Assembly: GCF_000283155.1 (NCBI RefSeq)
Contig: NW_004454260.1
Location: 4,305,749-4,369,748 of the forward strand
DNA length: 64,000 nt
Direction of reading: 5' to 3'
DNA from: Ceratotherium simum simum
Taxonomy: Eukaryota; Chordata; Mammalia; Perissodactyla; Rhinocerotidae
The notes beneath the pieces were generated by a model that saw only the letters and a program-made list of their open reading frames with translations, ran no database searches and was not told the origin of the DNA. Position numbers and translations under genes: made by a program. Of the stretch, positions 34,288 to 44,770 are shown in pieces (the first letter of the stretch is position 1; each line of letters opens with the position of its first letter).

Positions 34288-34550
34288 TGGCAACATAGCA
34301 ACCCCTGAATCTCAGCGGATTAACACAACAAAGGTTTAGTTCTTGCTCACGCAAAATCCAACAAGTAAGGAGAAGAGAGATCAAGAAGGTTATGCAGAGG
34401 CTTTGTACTGTCACAGCCCAGAAGTGACATACACATGTCTTCTACTCACATTAGCTAGGACTATTCACACTGTACCACCTACCTGCAAAGGGGCTGAACG
34501 TGTAGTCTTTCATGTACCCAGGAAGGAGAAGGACACAGGATAGAGAAGCT
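34288..34550 (+). mobile_element. Unnamed old interspersed repeat, copy 1
   Basis: AACCCCTGAATCTCAGCGGA, then TTAACACAACAAAGGTTTAG, then CCAGAAGTGACATACACATG and an ACCCAGGAAGGAGAAGGACA end. The same succession occurs at 35592-35950. I recognise it as a common mammalian repeat but cannot name the family with confidence. Confidence 0.6.
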
Positions 34551-34578
34551 CCTACGACAAATTTTATTTCTGCTGACA

Positions 34579-35050
34579 ATATATATAATATCATATACAC
34601 CTACCATATGCAATGTATATAATATCATATACACCTACCATATGCAATGTATATAATATCATATACACCTACCATANNNNNNNNNNNNNNNNNNNNNNNN
34701 NNNNNNNNNNNNNNNNNNNNNNNNNNNNNNNNNNNNNNNNNNNNNNNNNNNNNNNNNNNNNNNNNNNNNNNNNNNNNNNNNNNNNNNNNNNNNNNNNNNN
34801 NNNNNNNNNNNNNNNNNNNNNNNNNNNNNNNNNNNNNNNNNNNNNNNNNNNNNNNNNNNNNNNNNNNNNNNNNNNNNNNNNNNNNNNNNNNNNNNNNNNN
34901 NNNNNNNNNNNNNNNNNNNNNNNNNNNNNNNNNNNNNNNNNNNNNNNNNNNNNNNNACCTACCATATGCAATGTATATAATATCATATACACCTACCATA
35001 TGCAATGTATATAATATCATATACACCTACCATATGCAATGTATATAATA
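34579..35050 (+). repeat. 34-bp AT-rich minisatellite interrupted by an assembly gap
   Basis: The unit (in two parts TATATAATATCATATACACC and TACCATATGCAATG) recurs every 34 bases. The ACCTACC anchor falls at 34599, 34633 and 34667 before the gap and at 34957, 34991 and 35025 after it. Visible copies are almost identical. The anchors across the gap are 290 bases apart, which is not a multiple of 34, so the run of N is a placeholder rather than a measured length. Confidence 0.95.
34677..34956. other. Assembly gap (280 N)
   Basis: Unresolved bases inside the minisatellite. Translations running through it are artefacts. Confidence 1.
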
Positions 35051-35488
35051 TTCTTATTTTCTAAATGACTTAGTTCAAAAGTCCCTTGAGCCTAGAATTG
35101 CAGGTGTACTAGGATTAAAAATTGCTTGCATTATTAGGCCTTATTAAGGGGAAAATTTATTATCATTATTCTTGTTTGAGAATAGGCCTTTTAAAATCTT
35201 TTTCTTATGAAATAGTTTCAGATTCATTTAATTAGCTCATAGATATTATTAAAACTAAATTTACCAAAAATATGCATTCCCTGGACTACATTTGGCAAAT
35301 TCCCAAGGGAAGATTCCCTACTGCATTTTTCAGCATAAAGAAAAGTAGAGGAGATGGGAAGAAGACAATGGAGACGTATGGGGCAAAAGAGTTGGATCCA
35401 TGCAAGACGATTACTGAGCTCTGGAAACATAATTTCCTCACTCCCTTCCTCCCTGCCTTTCTTCCTTCCTCCTTTCCTTTTTTTCTTC
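35051..35488. other. Unassigned sequence ending in a CTTCC-rich run
   Basis: Nothing named in 35051-35435. 35436-35497 is a pyrimidine (CTTCC/CTTT)n low-complexity run. Confidence 0.45.
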
Positions 35489-35489
35489 C

Positions 35490-35587
35490 TTCCTTCAACA
35501 AGTATTATTCAATCTCTGCCACATGCCACAGACTCTGCCAGGCACCAAGGAGAGCGTCATAAACAAGGTAGTCACTGTCCCTACATT
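35490..35587 (-). mobile_element. L2 LINE terminal fragment, antisense
   Basis: TTCAACAAGTATTATTCAAT, then CTCTGCCAGGCACCAAGGAG and GTAGTCACTGTCCCTAC are the antisense L2 end. Confidence 0.65.
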
Positions 35588-35591
35588 AGTT

Positions 35592-35950
35592 AGGGGGACT
35601 CTGAGTGGTATAACAGATAAACCTCCAAATCTCAGGGACTTAACACAGTAGAAGTCTACTTTTAATTCATGTACAATCCAAAATGCATGTTTCAAAGCAG
35701 TGGGAGGCTGTTTTCAATCACGTGATTCACTCACACGGCTCCACAAATATTCCAAGTAGCTTCCAAAGTTCTTGACTGTAACAAGGCAGCAGAAGGGGAA
35801 AGCACACAGATGATCCCGTATAGGAGATTTTAGAGGCCCGGCCGAGCAGTACACCACTCCCATGTCCAAACGTGGGGAGGGAGGGGCAGAGCAGAAGAGA
35901 CTTAATGGACCAGAGAGAAACAAGCCAACGGAGTCCTCTTTTGGTTTAGG
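35592..35950 (+). mobile_element. Unnamed old interspersed repeat, copy 2
   Basis: GGTATAACAGATAAACCTCC, AAATCTCAGGGACTTAACAC, then ATGTACAATCCAAAATGCAT, and further GCAGAAGGGGAAAGCACACA repeat the order seen at 34288-34550. The two copies are well diverged from each other, so they are independent old insertions rather than a recent duplication. Confidence 0.6.
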
Positions 35951-35967
35951 GAAACAAAAATAAAATT

Positions 35968-36096
35968 TTTCTTCATTCATTTGCTCAACAAATAATCATG
36001 AGTGCTTTTGCTTCTAAGGACTGTTCTAGGTACAGGGGATCCTACAGCAAACAAAACAGACAAAACCCTTCTCTCTTGAGACTAATGGTGAAGCTT
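35968..36096 (-). mobile_element. L2 LINE terminal fragment, antisense
   Basis: TTCATTCATTTGCTCAACAA, then GGACTGTTCTAGGTACAGGG and AGCAAACAAAACAGACAAAA give a clear antisense L2 3' end. Confidence 0.85.
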
Positions 36097-36108
36097 AAAA
36101 CGTTCCTA

Positions 36109-36365
36109 GGGCTGCCCGGTGGCATAGTGGTTGAGTTCATGTGCTCCGCTTCAGTAGCCCAGGGTTCACAGGTTCAGATCCCGAGTGAGGACCTACACCA
36201 CTCATCAAGCCATGCTGTGGTGGTGTCCCACATACAAAATAGGGGGAGATTGGCAACAGATGTGAGCTTAGGGCCAATCTTCCGCAAGCAAAAAGAGGAA
36301 GATTGACAACAGATGTTAGCTCAGGGCCCGTCTTCCTCAGCAAAAAATAAAAATAAATAAATAAA
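36109..36365 (+). mobile_element. ERE SINE (type B body)
   Basis: Head GGGCTGCCCGGTGGCATAGT and B box GGTTCAGATCC. Two tail modules follow (GGGGGAGATTGGCAACAGAT and GAGGAAGATTGACAACAGAT), then an (AAAT)n tail. The TSD TAAAACGTTCCTA lies at 36096-36108 and 36366-36378. It is more diverged than the copies at 11230 and 22399, so probably older. Confidence 0.95.
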
Positions 36366-36379
36366 TAAAACGTTCCTAA

Positions 36380-36985
36380 CCAAAAATTCTCCTTTTAGGT
36401 TTATATCCTTAAGAAAATCTTGCACATGTAAACAAAGAACCATGTACAAAATGTTTATTACATTATTATTTGTAAAAGCAACAAAATGGAAACAAATGTC
36501 CATCAATATGAAAAATGGATTAGTTATAATATATTTATTCAATAGAATACTATAAAGCAGATAAACTGAAAAAACTTGAGCTACAACTATCAAGATGAAT
36601 AAATTCATAAACACAATATTGTGTGAAAAAAAGCAAATTGTGGAATGATTACTAATAAACCATGGTTACATTTAAATAAGTTTTAAAACCCTAAAAAACA
36701 ATACTGTACACTCTTTATGGATATAAATATATATTAAGAGTTGAAAACATGCATGAGTATGATGAACACAGAATTCAGGATGGTGGTTGTTATCTCCAAG
36801 AGGAAGCAGCAGAGGGAATGGACCTAGAAAGAATATGCAGAGGAGCTCAGGTGTATCTATAACATGTCATTTCTCTTAGAAAAATTGGAAGCAAATACGG
36901 AATAATGTTTAGATTGGATAAAGCTGGACATAAGCATATGAGTGTTCAACATATCATTCTCTGTTTTTGTTATCACACTTGAACT
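36380..36985 (+). mobile_element. L1 LINE 3' end (old L1M class)
   Basis: ATGGAAACAAATGTCCATCA, then TATTCAATAGAATACTATAA mark the ORF2 C-terminus. The 3' UTR follows, with GGTGGTTGTTATCTCCAAGA and a terminal block AGATTGGATAAAGCTGGACA with a GTGTTCAACATATCATTCTC end, the style of old L1M elements. It is bounded on both sides by ERE insertions. Confidence 0.85.
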
Positions 36986-37002
36986 GGTTTTGGCATCCCT
37001 TT

Positions 37003-37246
37003 ATTGTGTGTGTGTGAGGAAGACCGACCCTGAACTAACATCCAATGCCAATCCTCCTCTTTTTGCTGAGGAAGATTGGCCCTGGGCTAACATCCGTGCC
37101 CATCTTCCTCTACCTTATATGGGATGCTGCCACAGCATGGCTTGACAAGTGGTGCATCAGTGCATGCCCGGGATCCGAACCTGAGAACCTCAGGCCGCCG
37201 AAGCAGAGCGCTCGCACTTAACTGCTACGCCAACTGGGCTAGACCC
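37003..37246 (-). mobile_element. ERE SINE (type B body), antisense
   Basis: On the minus strand it has a tRNA-like head (plus strand CTTAACTGCTACGCCAACTG near 37218) and two tail modules (plus strand GAACTAACATCCAATGCCAA and GGGCTAACATCCGTGCCCAT). It ends in a (GT)n/A-rich tail. Imperfect TSDs are TTTTGGCATCCCTTT (36988-37002) and TTTTGGCACCCTTTT (37247-37261). Confidence 0.93.
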
Positions 37247-37261
37247 TTTTGGCACCCTTTT

Positions 37262-38755
37262 TAACTAGACTCATCTCTTCCTATCCTCTTCCCATTTGGC
37301 CTCCTCCCCAAACATCCTACATACCCCCTGACTAACATCTCAACTACTGGTCCTGACAAGGGGAGATGTTTTCCCGTCTTGTCCTTAGGAGATGCATCTG
37401 AGGCTATGCAGAAAGGCTGCTAGTGGGAAGGAGGGAGGAGCAGGCACAGGCCTTAGGCTCCTAAGTGAGGAGGGAGCGGCAGGTGGGAACATGGTCATGG
37501 CAGCTTGCTTCTTCAATGCATTCATCATCCAGAATCTAGCACCCTGGATGCTTCTATAGCTCTTCTAATGGGTGAGGCCCCATTAATTTTATTATATTCA
37601 AGAGAATTCAACAAACTCAAACTTTTGTGACTTTAAGAGTGGCAATGCATATGCTAGGACTTCCTATCACCAGGCTTTTCTTCCCAGAATACCTGTCTTT
37701 TCTTTGGGCAGCTGCCAGACCATCTGAGTCACCTTGACTGAGCAGGCTAATTCTTGTACCAGCAAAGCATTTGTAACTGCACGAGTTTGACTCCCTGATC
37801 TCTATCATCTAACCATGCTCAGCACTGGAGCTGTGAGTCCTTCTCCTTGAGCCTAGGACGGCACAAGCACAAGCCAAGTGACCCAAGGTAAATTTGTGGG
37901 CAAACGCCAACTTACCAGCTCCAGCTCCAGGCATGTGGACCTAGACTAGGATAGGCCAAGATGATCTTTGGTCCAATGTGCTTCTTCTTAGCATGGCCTC
38001 ATCTTGAGTTATGTTGTCTCTTGATTGTGCTTTGGGTGTTTTCCATTTCAGTGTATATCTCTTTATATCCTTATTTCATCTCATCTTATAAGAAACTTGC
38101 CTTTCTCTAAATAATGCTGTGCCAGTATTCTCTCCCTTGAGGACCTCATGTTCTCCTCTTCTCTGTCAAGAGGAAAGGAGTGTGTGCATGTGTGTGTATA
38201 TGTATGTGGGGGTGGGGCTGGGGTAGGTGTAGGGGTGGGAGCAATGATTCTACCTTCCTAGCACTGGTTCCAGAACCACCATGCATCCTCACTTGTTCTC
38301 ACCACCTGCCTTTGACATATTAAAGTTATCCACCGTGCTCTCTAGACCTACTTTCACCTTCCTAAGATGACTTTAACACTTGCCTCATGATTTCTTTCTG
38401 TTTGAATTCTAGTAACTAGTCACCATGTTGACAGCCTGCCCAGTAGTCTTGTCACTCCAAGACTGTGACCCTTCTAGCTTCTAACCCTCTTAGGAACTGT
38501 CCCTAAATTTACCTGTGTAGCTGGAGCCCTGCCACCTCTTGGCTGACCTTCCTACATGGTGATGACTAGAGGCAGTGAATATGTAATTCCCAAGAGGAAA
38601 TGACATGAGCAGGCCCTCCATAAACATGCTCAGGCAGCTTGGCTAGACTCCTTTTCCCTACTTACATTCGGGTCTGTACCCAAGCACCTACCTTTCCCAG
38701 CCCTGGGAGACCAGATGGACCCACTCACCACTTTGTGTCCTCAGGTCCTGGCTGT
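37262..38755. other. Unassigned sequence with a GT-rich run
   Basis: No family recognised with confidence. 38178-38240 is a GTGTGT/GGGGT-rich low-complexity stretch. The 38.3-38.75 kb part may belong to the L2 that follows. Confidence 0.4.
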
Positions 38756-38759
38756 CAGG

Positions 38760-39360
38760 CATCACCAAGATTTCCAGTGACTGTACTCCTCCCACTTTGC
38801 ATGGACAATCTCTCCCCTCCTGGTGTCACAGGACTTCTTCCCCATCTTGGACTCCATGATTAGCTGTATTAACACTGAGCCTTCACCCCATTCCTCAAGC
38901 TCTGAATTTAGGCCCTGAAGCACAGCTGGAGAAATCCCAAGAAGCCGTATACACATTTATAGCAAACAAATCCTCAGCTCCTGACACTTTCTTTTATAAC
39001 TTTCCTTATTTTCTTATGAACTTTCTGGCTCTCTTACCGCAGGAGTTTTCCAGACCACCTCTGCTCTCCTCAAGCCTTCATCTTTTCTTTCATCCACCCT
39101 TGCTCCTGCTTGAGGACCTCGCCATGGAGAGGCTGAAACAAGGCAAACTATGGGCACCTGGCACAAATGTTTATCTGTTTTTATTTCTATATTTGTTCTC
39201 TCTTCCTTTGTTGTAGTATCAAAGGAAGAGATTTTCCCAGTCTTTCCTGGCATTAATCCATCTACCCGTGCTCTAAATTTCTTTACAACTGAGCTGAGAG
39301 ATCTTATTCCCATATCATGCCGTCTCTTTCTAGCATCTATGTTGACTGTCATTTTCAGTT
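38760..39360 (+). mobile_element. L2 LINE internal fragment (5' part of RT ORF), sense
   Basis: TCCAGACCACCTCTGCTCTC, then CTCAAGCCTTCATCTTTTCT, TTGAGGACCTCGCC, and later CATTAATCCATCTACCCGTG follow the early L2 ORF order. All frames are interrupted. Confidence 0.6.
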
Positions 39361-39673
39361 AGCTCTTTTTGTTTTTCCTCCTTCAGCAAATGTGTGAGTG
39401 CCTGCATTGTGCTGGGTGCAGTGGGTATAATAAAGAATAAAGTATGGCCCGTGCCCTCAGTTAAGTAGGGGAAGATGGTAACATGCTACTTACCTGACTG
39501 TATTATAAGTCAGCATGACACAATGACGGATAGTTCTACAGGTGTTCACAGGAAGGAGCAATTACTCCGATGGGGGATTTTTATTTTCTCAAGCCCTTCT
39601 ACAGCCCCTGAGACAATTTCTCTGTTCCAGCAGCAAAATAAATAAAAAAGGAGAAAATGCATGCAAATGCAAT
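39361..39673. other. Unassigned sequence
   Basis: 39385-39450 (GCCTGCATTGTGCTGGGTGC) may be a further antisense L2/MIR scrap; otherwise nothing recognised. Confidence 0.4.
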
Positions 39674-39674
39674 C

Positions 39675-40300
39675 AGCCATCCATTCATTCATGCAGAAAA
39701 TATTTATTGAGGGCCTATTATGTGTCAGCACTACAGGGGTAGGGCCCCCCTAATGAACAAAAACAGACAAGGTCTCTGCACTCATGGAGTTTATAGATAA
39801 TCAAAGAAAACAAGTTCTAATCACACAAATAAGTATGAGCTATAGTAAGCGCTAAAAAACGGACAGTGCTAGGTCATATGAGAATGTGTAATAGAGGATG
39901 TGGTCTAATCCCAGAGAGCAAGAAGTCTTCCCTGGACCTGGAACAATGGAACTAAGAACTGAAGGAGGTGTGCTAGTGATGGAGGCAAAGATGGAGGCAG
40001 GAGGAGGGCCGGCTTGTGCAGAGCTTTTGTGGCGGGAAGGAGCTTGACAAGGACTAGGCCTGGAAGGATGCCGGTGAGGGGAGGGGTGCCACAGAAGGCT
40101 GGGGTGCATGCATGTAAGGTGGAGAGATGCCAGCGGGGAGGGTCTCACAGGATAAGAAGCTGTCTGTTTATTCTAAGAGCCTCGGAGCTGTTGAAGATCT
40201 TCAAGCAAAGAGGGGACGTGACCAGATATATGAATAAATGAGCATTCCAGCTGCAGTGTAGGGTAACAGGGTAGAGGGGTTTGGGGTCAACTCTGACGAA
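39675..40300 (-). mobile_element. L2 LINE 3' portion, antisense
   Basis: CCATTCATTCATGCAGAAAA, then ATTTATTGAGGGCCTATTAT, GACAAGGTCTCTGCACTCAT and, further on, GAGCTGTTGAAGATCTTCAA followed by GCAAAGAGGGGACGTGACCA. This is the antisense 3' UTR followed by the end of the RT ORF. Confidence 0.85.
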
Positions 40301-40304
40301 ATTG

Positions 40305-40480
40305 AAAGAGCACTGGACTTGGAATTGGAGTCATAGGTTCTCTCTCCAATTGTTACGAGCTCAATGACCTTGGGCTTGGTTTCCTCCTCCGGACACTGAG
40401 ACGGGAGAAAGGATGCATGTGACTAACTCCTGGCCCATAGGAGGTCTTTGGCCCACTTGTTTAATCCCATATCTTTTTCA
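40305..40480 (+). mobile_element. MIR SINE relic
   Basis: AAAGAGCACTGGACTTGGAA, then GAGCTCAATGACCTTGGGCT and TTTCCTCCTCCGGACACTGA are sense MIR landmarks. Confidence 0.78.
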
Positions 40481-41276
40481 TTTTTTCTAAGCCTCATTGC
40501 CATTATTTGTCTGACAGGAGGGAATATGGGTGATGGGTGTAGACTGTGGAGCCCACCACATTTTTGTGGCTAGTTCAAAGAGCACATTCAGGCACATCTC
40601 ACAGGCCCAGGAGTGGTGGAGTCACTTAAATTAAAACATTTTCTTTTTTCTAATTTGCAAATTGCAGACTTCAAAGACTAACTTAGCAGAGCTGACATGG
40701 CCTCCTTGACCTACATAATAAGTAATGAGCTCTTGATCTAAGAATTATTGCAATCTCCATCACAAATTGGCTGGCTCCTTTCAACAAAGTCTTATGTTTT
40801 CAAAATCCTGGCTTCTTCAAGACTTTCAACTTTCTGCTAGGTACTGCCAGGAACTAAGAATTTTCATTGTTCCATTCTTTCCCTTGTCTGGATTGTTTTT
40901 CATTAATGGGTTAGTCAAGTAAGAGGTTAAGCTAATAAGTGGTAGGGATGTGATTCAAATGCAGAGAGGCTGGCTTCAGACTCTGTCTGGATTTTGCCAG
41001 GCTCCTCTGCTGTCTCACTAGTCAATGGAAGCTCAGGAGCCCAGGAGAGATAATAACTAGGTTTTCACCTTTTAATTAGAGGAGAAAATAAAGCCACCTT
41101 CACCATCATCCTCTCTCATAGATCTTAGAGGCACAGGAAAGTCTTAGAAGTCCAGGAAGCTCATCTGTATGTACAATTTAGGTTTAAGGGCTTCCTGCCC
41201 TCCTGCTTATGTGTAGGACTACAAATGATGGGAAACAGTCTCCTCCCTCCTCCTTGGAGAATATCATCTCCTTTTA
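40481..41276. other. Unassigned sequence
   Basis: No repeat or exon recognised. Confidence 0.4.
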
Positions 41277-41281
41277 GAGCC

Positions 41282-41661
41282 CAATATGGGCTGAACTGTG
41301 TCCCCCGAGCCCTCAGTCCATAGGGTAAAGTCCTAACCCCCAGCACCTCAGACTGTGACGATATTTAGAGACGGCACCTTTAAAGGGTAATTAAGGTAAA
41401 ATGAGGTCATATGGATGGACCCTAATCCAATATGACTAGTGTCCCTATAGGAAGAGATTAGAACACAGAAGAGACCCTGGGAGGACACAGGGAGATGGAA
41501 GCCATCTGTAAGCCAAGGAGGAGAGGAGTCAGAAGATGCCAAACATGCTGACTCCTTGATCTTGGACTTCTAGCCTCTAGAACTGGGAGAAAATAAATTT
41601 CCATTATTTAAGCCACCCAGTCTGTGGTACTTTGTTATGGCAGCCCTAGCAAACTAATACA
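41282..41661 (+). mobile_element. Solitary MaLR LTR, MST type
   Basis: A 380-bp LTR of the ERVL-MaLR class. It carries GGGCTGAACTGTGTCCCCCG near the start, the GGTAATTAAGGTAAAATGAG block, ATATGACTAGTGTCCCTATA, and TTGATCTTGGACTTCTAGCC. A polyadenylation signal region AGAAAATAAATTTCCATTAT and the end GCAAACTAATACA follow. A perfect 5-bp TSD, GAGCC, lies at 41277-41281 and 41662-41666. The usual terminal TG has decayed to CA at 41282-41283. There is no internal region, so it is a recombination product (solo LTR) with no genes. Confidence 0.93.
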
Positions 41662-41666
41662 GAGCC

Positions 41667-42366
41667 TAATGTAGTTCTACTGAATTTATGTAAAATGAGA
41701 AAAGCTGGTTAAGTTTCCTGGCTTCCCTGCTCAGATAGAATAAATCTGACTCTAATAGCAACAGCTTTCTCTATTTTGTGAATGATTCTGCTTACTGATT
41801 CATAAGCAAATTCCCTCTCTACATCTTTCAACTGAACATTTCACAGGTCTCACATGTATCGACCATGCTGATGATTTGGAGTCTCCTCCCTTTCTTCTCT
41901 CCCGTTTCTCTTACAAGCATAGATAAGCAGGCACTTGGCAGTTAGATTGCTTGGAGGACGTAAAGTGTTAATTCAGCAGCTGAGCACCTTTCCCTCTTTT
42001 ATCCATACATCTTTGTTAGCTAAATAGTTTTCACCATGCTCAGGGCTATAAACCATTTCTCCAGGAATCTGACTTTCAAAGGCGTGGGCTTTAAGTGGGG
42101 AGACAAAGTACACCGTGCCCTCATAAAAGGATCCCATAAAAAATGCCTCCAGCTGCTCCTGCCTCCAAGGTGACAGGTCTGCCAGGACTCTGTGGCCTGT
42201 AGGAGAGGGTGGGGCCACTTCTCTTTGAAGAGCCAAAAAGTTTGGCTCCATTGTCCCACCATGTTCACTGGCATTTGCATTAATTTCAGTCCCACAGGGC
42301 AGCCATCAAGCCTGGTCTCACCCTGGCTGCCACTTCTGGAAAGAGGCCTCAGGAGAATGAATTAGA
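41667..42366. other. Unassigned sequence
   Basis: No repeat or gene recognised. Two overlapping minus-strand frames at 41973-42295 lack recognisable domains. Confidence 0.4.
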
Positions 42367-42378
42367 AGCTGTCTGCCC

Positions 42379-42656
42379 AGGCCGGCCCCGTGGTTTACCG
42401 GTTAAGCGCGCGCTCCGCTTCTGGCGGTCTGGGTTTGGATCCCCGGCCATGCTGAGGCCGCGTCCCACATACAGCAACTAGAAGGATGTGCACCTATGAC
42501 ACACAACTATCTACTGGGGCTTTGGGGGTAAAAAAAAAGGAGGAGGATTGGCAATAGATGTTAGCTCAGAGCCGGTCTTCCTCAGCAAAAAAGGAGGATT
42601 AGCATGGATGTTAGCTCAGGGCTGATCTTCCTCACAGAAAAAAAAGAAGAAGAAGC
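42379..42656 (+). mobile_element. ERE SINE (type A body plus two tail modules)
   Basis: Head AGGCCGGCCCCGTGGTTTAC. The B-box region is partly deleted around 42440-42447 (GGATCCCCGGCCATGCTGAG), so it lost ~20 bases present in sister copies. The body CAGCAACTAGAAGGATGTGC and two tail modules (GGAGGATTGGCAATAGATGT and GGAGGATTAGCATGGATGTT) follow. The TSD AGCTGTCTGCCC lies at 42367-42378 and 42657-42668. Confidence 0.95.
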
Positions 42657-42668
42657 AGCTGTCTGCCC

Positions 42669-43042
42669 TGTTCTTTGAAGTCTTTGGATGTGCACATACT
42701 GCTTGTTTCTAGGTTTGGGCAAGCCAAGGATGCTGACAGGTCAGTCAGTGGAGCTGCTACATAAGCAAGGATAGAAGATGAAAGGATAGAAGATGAATTT
42801 GCATGAAGCTTCATTTTTTAAAAAAATTTAACCACAAGACACTCAATGGCCAAACTAGGCTGTGAGTAGACATCACCTGACAGCAGAAACTTCAGAGCAG
42901 GAGGCCCACCTAGCCACAGCATTGGCCCCAGGGTAGTGCAATAGTCAGCTTCTGCCTGGAACACTGGCACCTGGGGATCCTTGTTCTAGGGGGTCCCAAT
43001 TCATAGGGAGGAGAGGGCTGGTTCTGTGCCTTGCTAATTCAC
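42669..43042. other. Unassigned sequence with a 15-bp tandem duplication
   Basis: AAGGATAGAAGATGA occurs twice in tandem at about 42768-42797. Otherwise nothing recognised. Confidence 0.45.
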
Positions 43043-43044
43043 AT

Positions 43045-43143
43045 CATTCAACACATCCCTATCGAATGTCTACCTTGTGCCAGGTATTATGCAAGATGTG
43101 GGAGAACAGCGGTGAGTAGACAGACATGGTCCCTAACCTTTAG
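43045..43143 (-). mobile_element. L2 LINE terminal fragment, antisense
   Basis: ATTCAACACATCCCTATCGA, then TTGTGCCAGGTATTATGCAA and ACAGACATGGTCCCTAACCT are the antisense L2 end. Confidence 0.72.
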
Positions 43144-44640
43144 GCTCAGCAGTGTGCTTGTGCAGGAAGCAAAGCTTATGTTTCCTCCCCCCGCCCACAC
43201 TCTGTATGTCCCTTTTCTTTGTCATTTCTTCCATTCATCTGTCCCCCAAGCACTCCTACTCCCAGAGGTTTGCATCTGAGGAAGAAAGCTGCAGGAAGAG
43301 TGATGCTTATCCCAAGGCATGTATCCCTAATGGCAGAATTTTATCATCTGGCTAGGAGATATTTTATGGTAAATGATCATCTTGTGGCCCCTCTGATTAC
43401 ACGATCCTGAATCCCTTACTTGTGATGATAGCTGCACAATGCACTCACACTGCTGTAGCCTGGAGGCCATGTGGAGGCATATGAGGGCTGCCCAGAGTGC
43501 CAAGACCTGCAGGGTTAGAGACCTCCAGGCTTGCAAATCAGCAGTGCATTTTGTCATTAGCAAATAAACAGCTGAGCGGCACTGCATTTCTCTGCTGAGG
43601 CTCTTAAGTACTTCACCTACTCAAGCACCTAGCTTAGTTCCTGCTTCCTGCAAACAGATTTATGTACCCACATGCACAGGAATATTAGGCCTGCTGGCAG
43701 TGAGCACCAGAGAGATAGTGGGGTTTGCAGAGGATATGCTGACAAATGTAATTGCTGGCAGCTGTTGGTCCCAGGGCTGCCAGCCATAAGATTTAACCCC
43801 TAAGTCTCCAGGTACTACGTGAGCTGAGGATGGGTAGAGATTATTCCAGATCAAAGACAAGTGTTCACCTGAGGCCCACACCCGAGAACTTTGTCCCTGT
43901 GCCTACCCACTTTAGTGCCTTTTCTTCTATTGCAGGACTCACCAACCATTTCACTTGCCAAGACTTCAATGATAGTAAGCTTCAGTGTTAAACACTGTTT
44001 AGTGTTTAATGTGTAAACACTGTTTAGTGTCAACAGTATTTCTTTGAAACTTCTTTTGCCAGCTTTAATAAAACCTCATCAGATCTTACTAAAAGGATTA
44101 GCATCTGGAGTTTTATTTGGGTATTCCCACATTACATTAAACTTAGAAGAAAAAAAAGGTTTATCTTGCCTTGGAAATTCAAGGCAAGGTTACACTTGGG
44201 CATTTCAAGAGGCAGAAGGAAATGATAAGGGGTACAGTGCCAGGACTGAGTGAGAAGGAGTAGGCGTGGCCCTTTGTTAAGTCTGACCTCAGCCAGATGC
44301 ATGGTGCTAGGAACTTAGCTTATATTTGTGGAATGAATAAGTGATGGCCCACGAAAGAAAATTCATCAATGCTAAAATGATGAATAAATCAGGATCCCCA
44401 TCAAGTCTGAGAGTAAGATCTAGTTATTTCATCCTTGTTCTACACAAGGTTCTCTTGTCTCCTATTGGATAACCCCAGTAGAAGTTTGCTTACCCAAATT
44501 AAACTTGAAATTAATTTCAACTGTCCTTGGTAACCATCTATTAAGGACAAAGCATAAGGGATGATGGTTATGGCCAAAAAGAAGATTTAAAGAAAAGTAT
44601 TTGAGACTCTAGTAATGATTAGACCGATGCAAACCCTGAA
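43144..44640. other. Mostly single-copy sequence
   Basis: No named repeat apart from the short palindromic duplication listed next. Several frames of 60-86 codons on both strands, none recognisable. Confidence 0.4.
43988..44030 (+). repeat. Tandemly duplicated small palindrome
   Basis: TTAAACACT-GTTT-AGTGTTTAA (43988-44009) is a perfect 9-bp stem with a 4-base loop. The core TAAACACTGTTTAGTGT is repeated 25 bases later at 44014-44030. It is a short tandem duplication of a self-complementary unit. Confidence 0.85.
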
Positions 44641-44644
44641 TTCA

Positions 44645-44770
44645 ACTGGGAATAAAAACATCTACCTGGCAGGTTATTGCGAGGATTAAATGAGATAATA
44701 TGTATAAAGCATCTAGCATAATGCTGGCACCTAGGAGGTGCCCGGCAATTGTTAATAGCCTCCTCTCAAC
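44645..44770 (+). mobile_element. MIR SINE, 3' half
   Basis: GGTTATTGCGAGGATTAAAT, then GAGATAATATGTATAAAGCA, TCTAGCATAATGCTGGCACC and GGTGCCCGGCAATTGTTAAT are the sense MIR 3' half. Confidence 0.82.

Noticed and set aside
34613..35048. Open frames of about 133 codons through the N gap, on both strands
   Set aside because: They consist mostly of unknown residues and of translated 34-bp repeats; an artefact of the gap.
34579..35050. Regularly spaced repeats resembling a CRISPR array
   Set aside because: The 34-bp units are directly abutting with no unique spacers, there are no cas genes, and the organism is a mammal.
39852..40148. A 98-codon minus-strand frame rich in Ser, His and Pro
   Set aside because: It is a translation of antisense L2 sequence, including its low-complexity parts.
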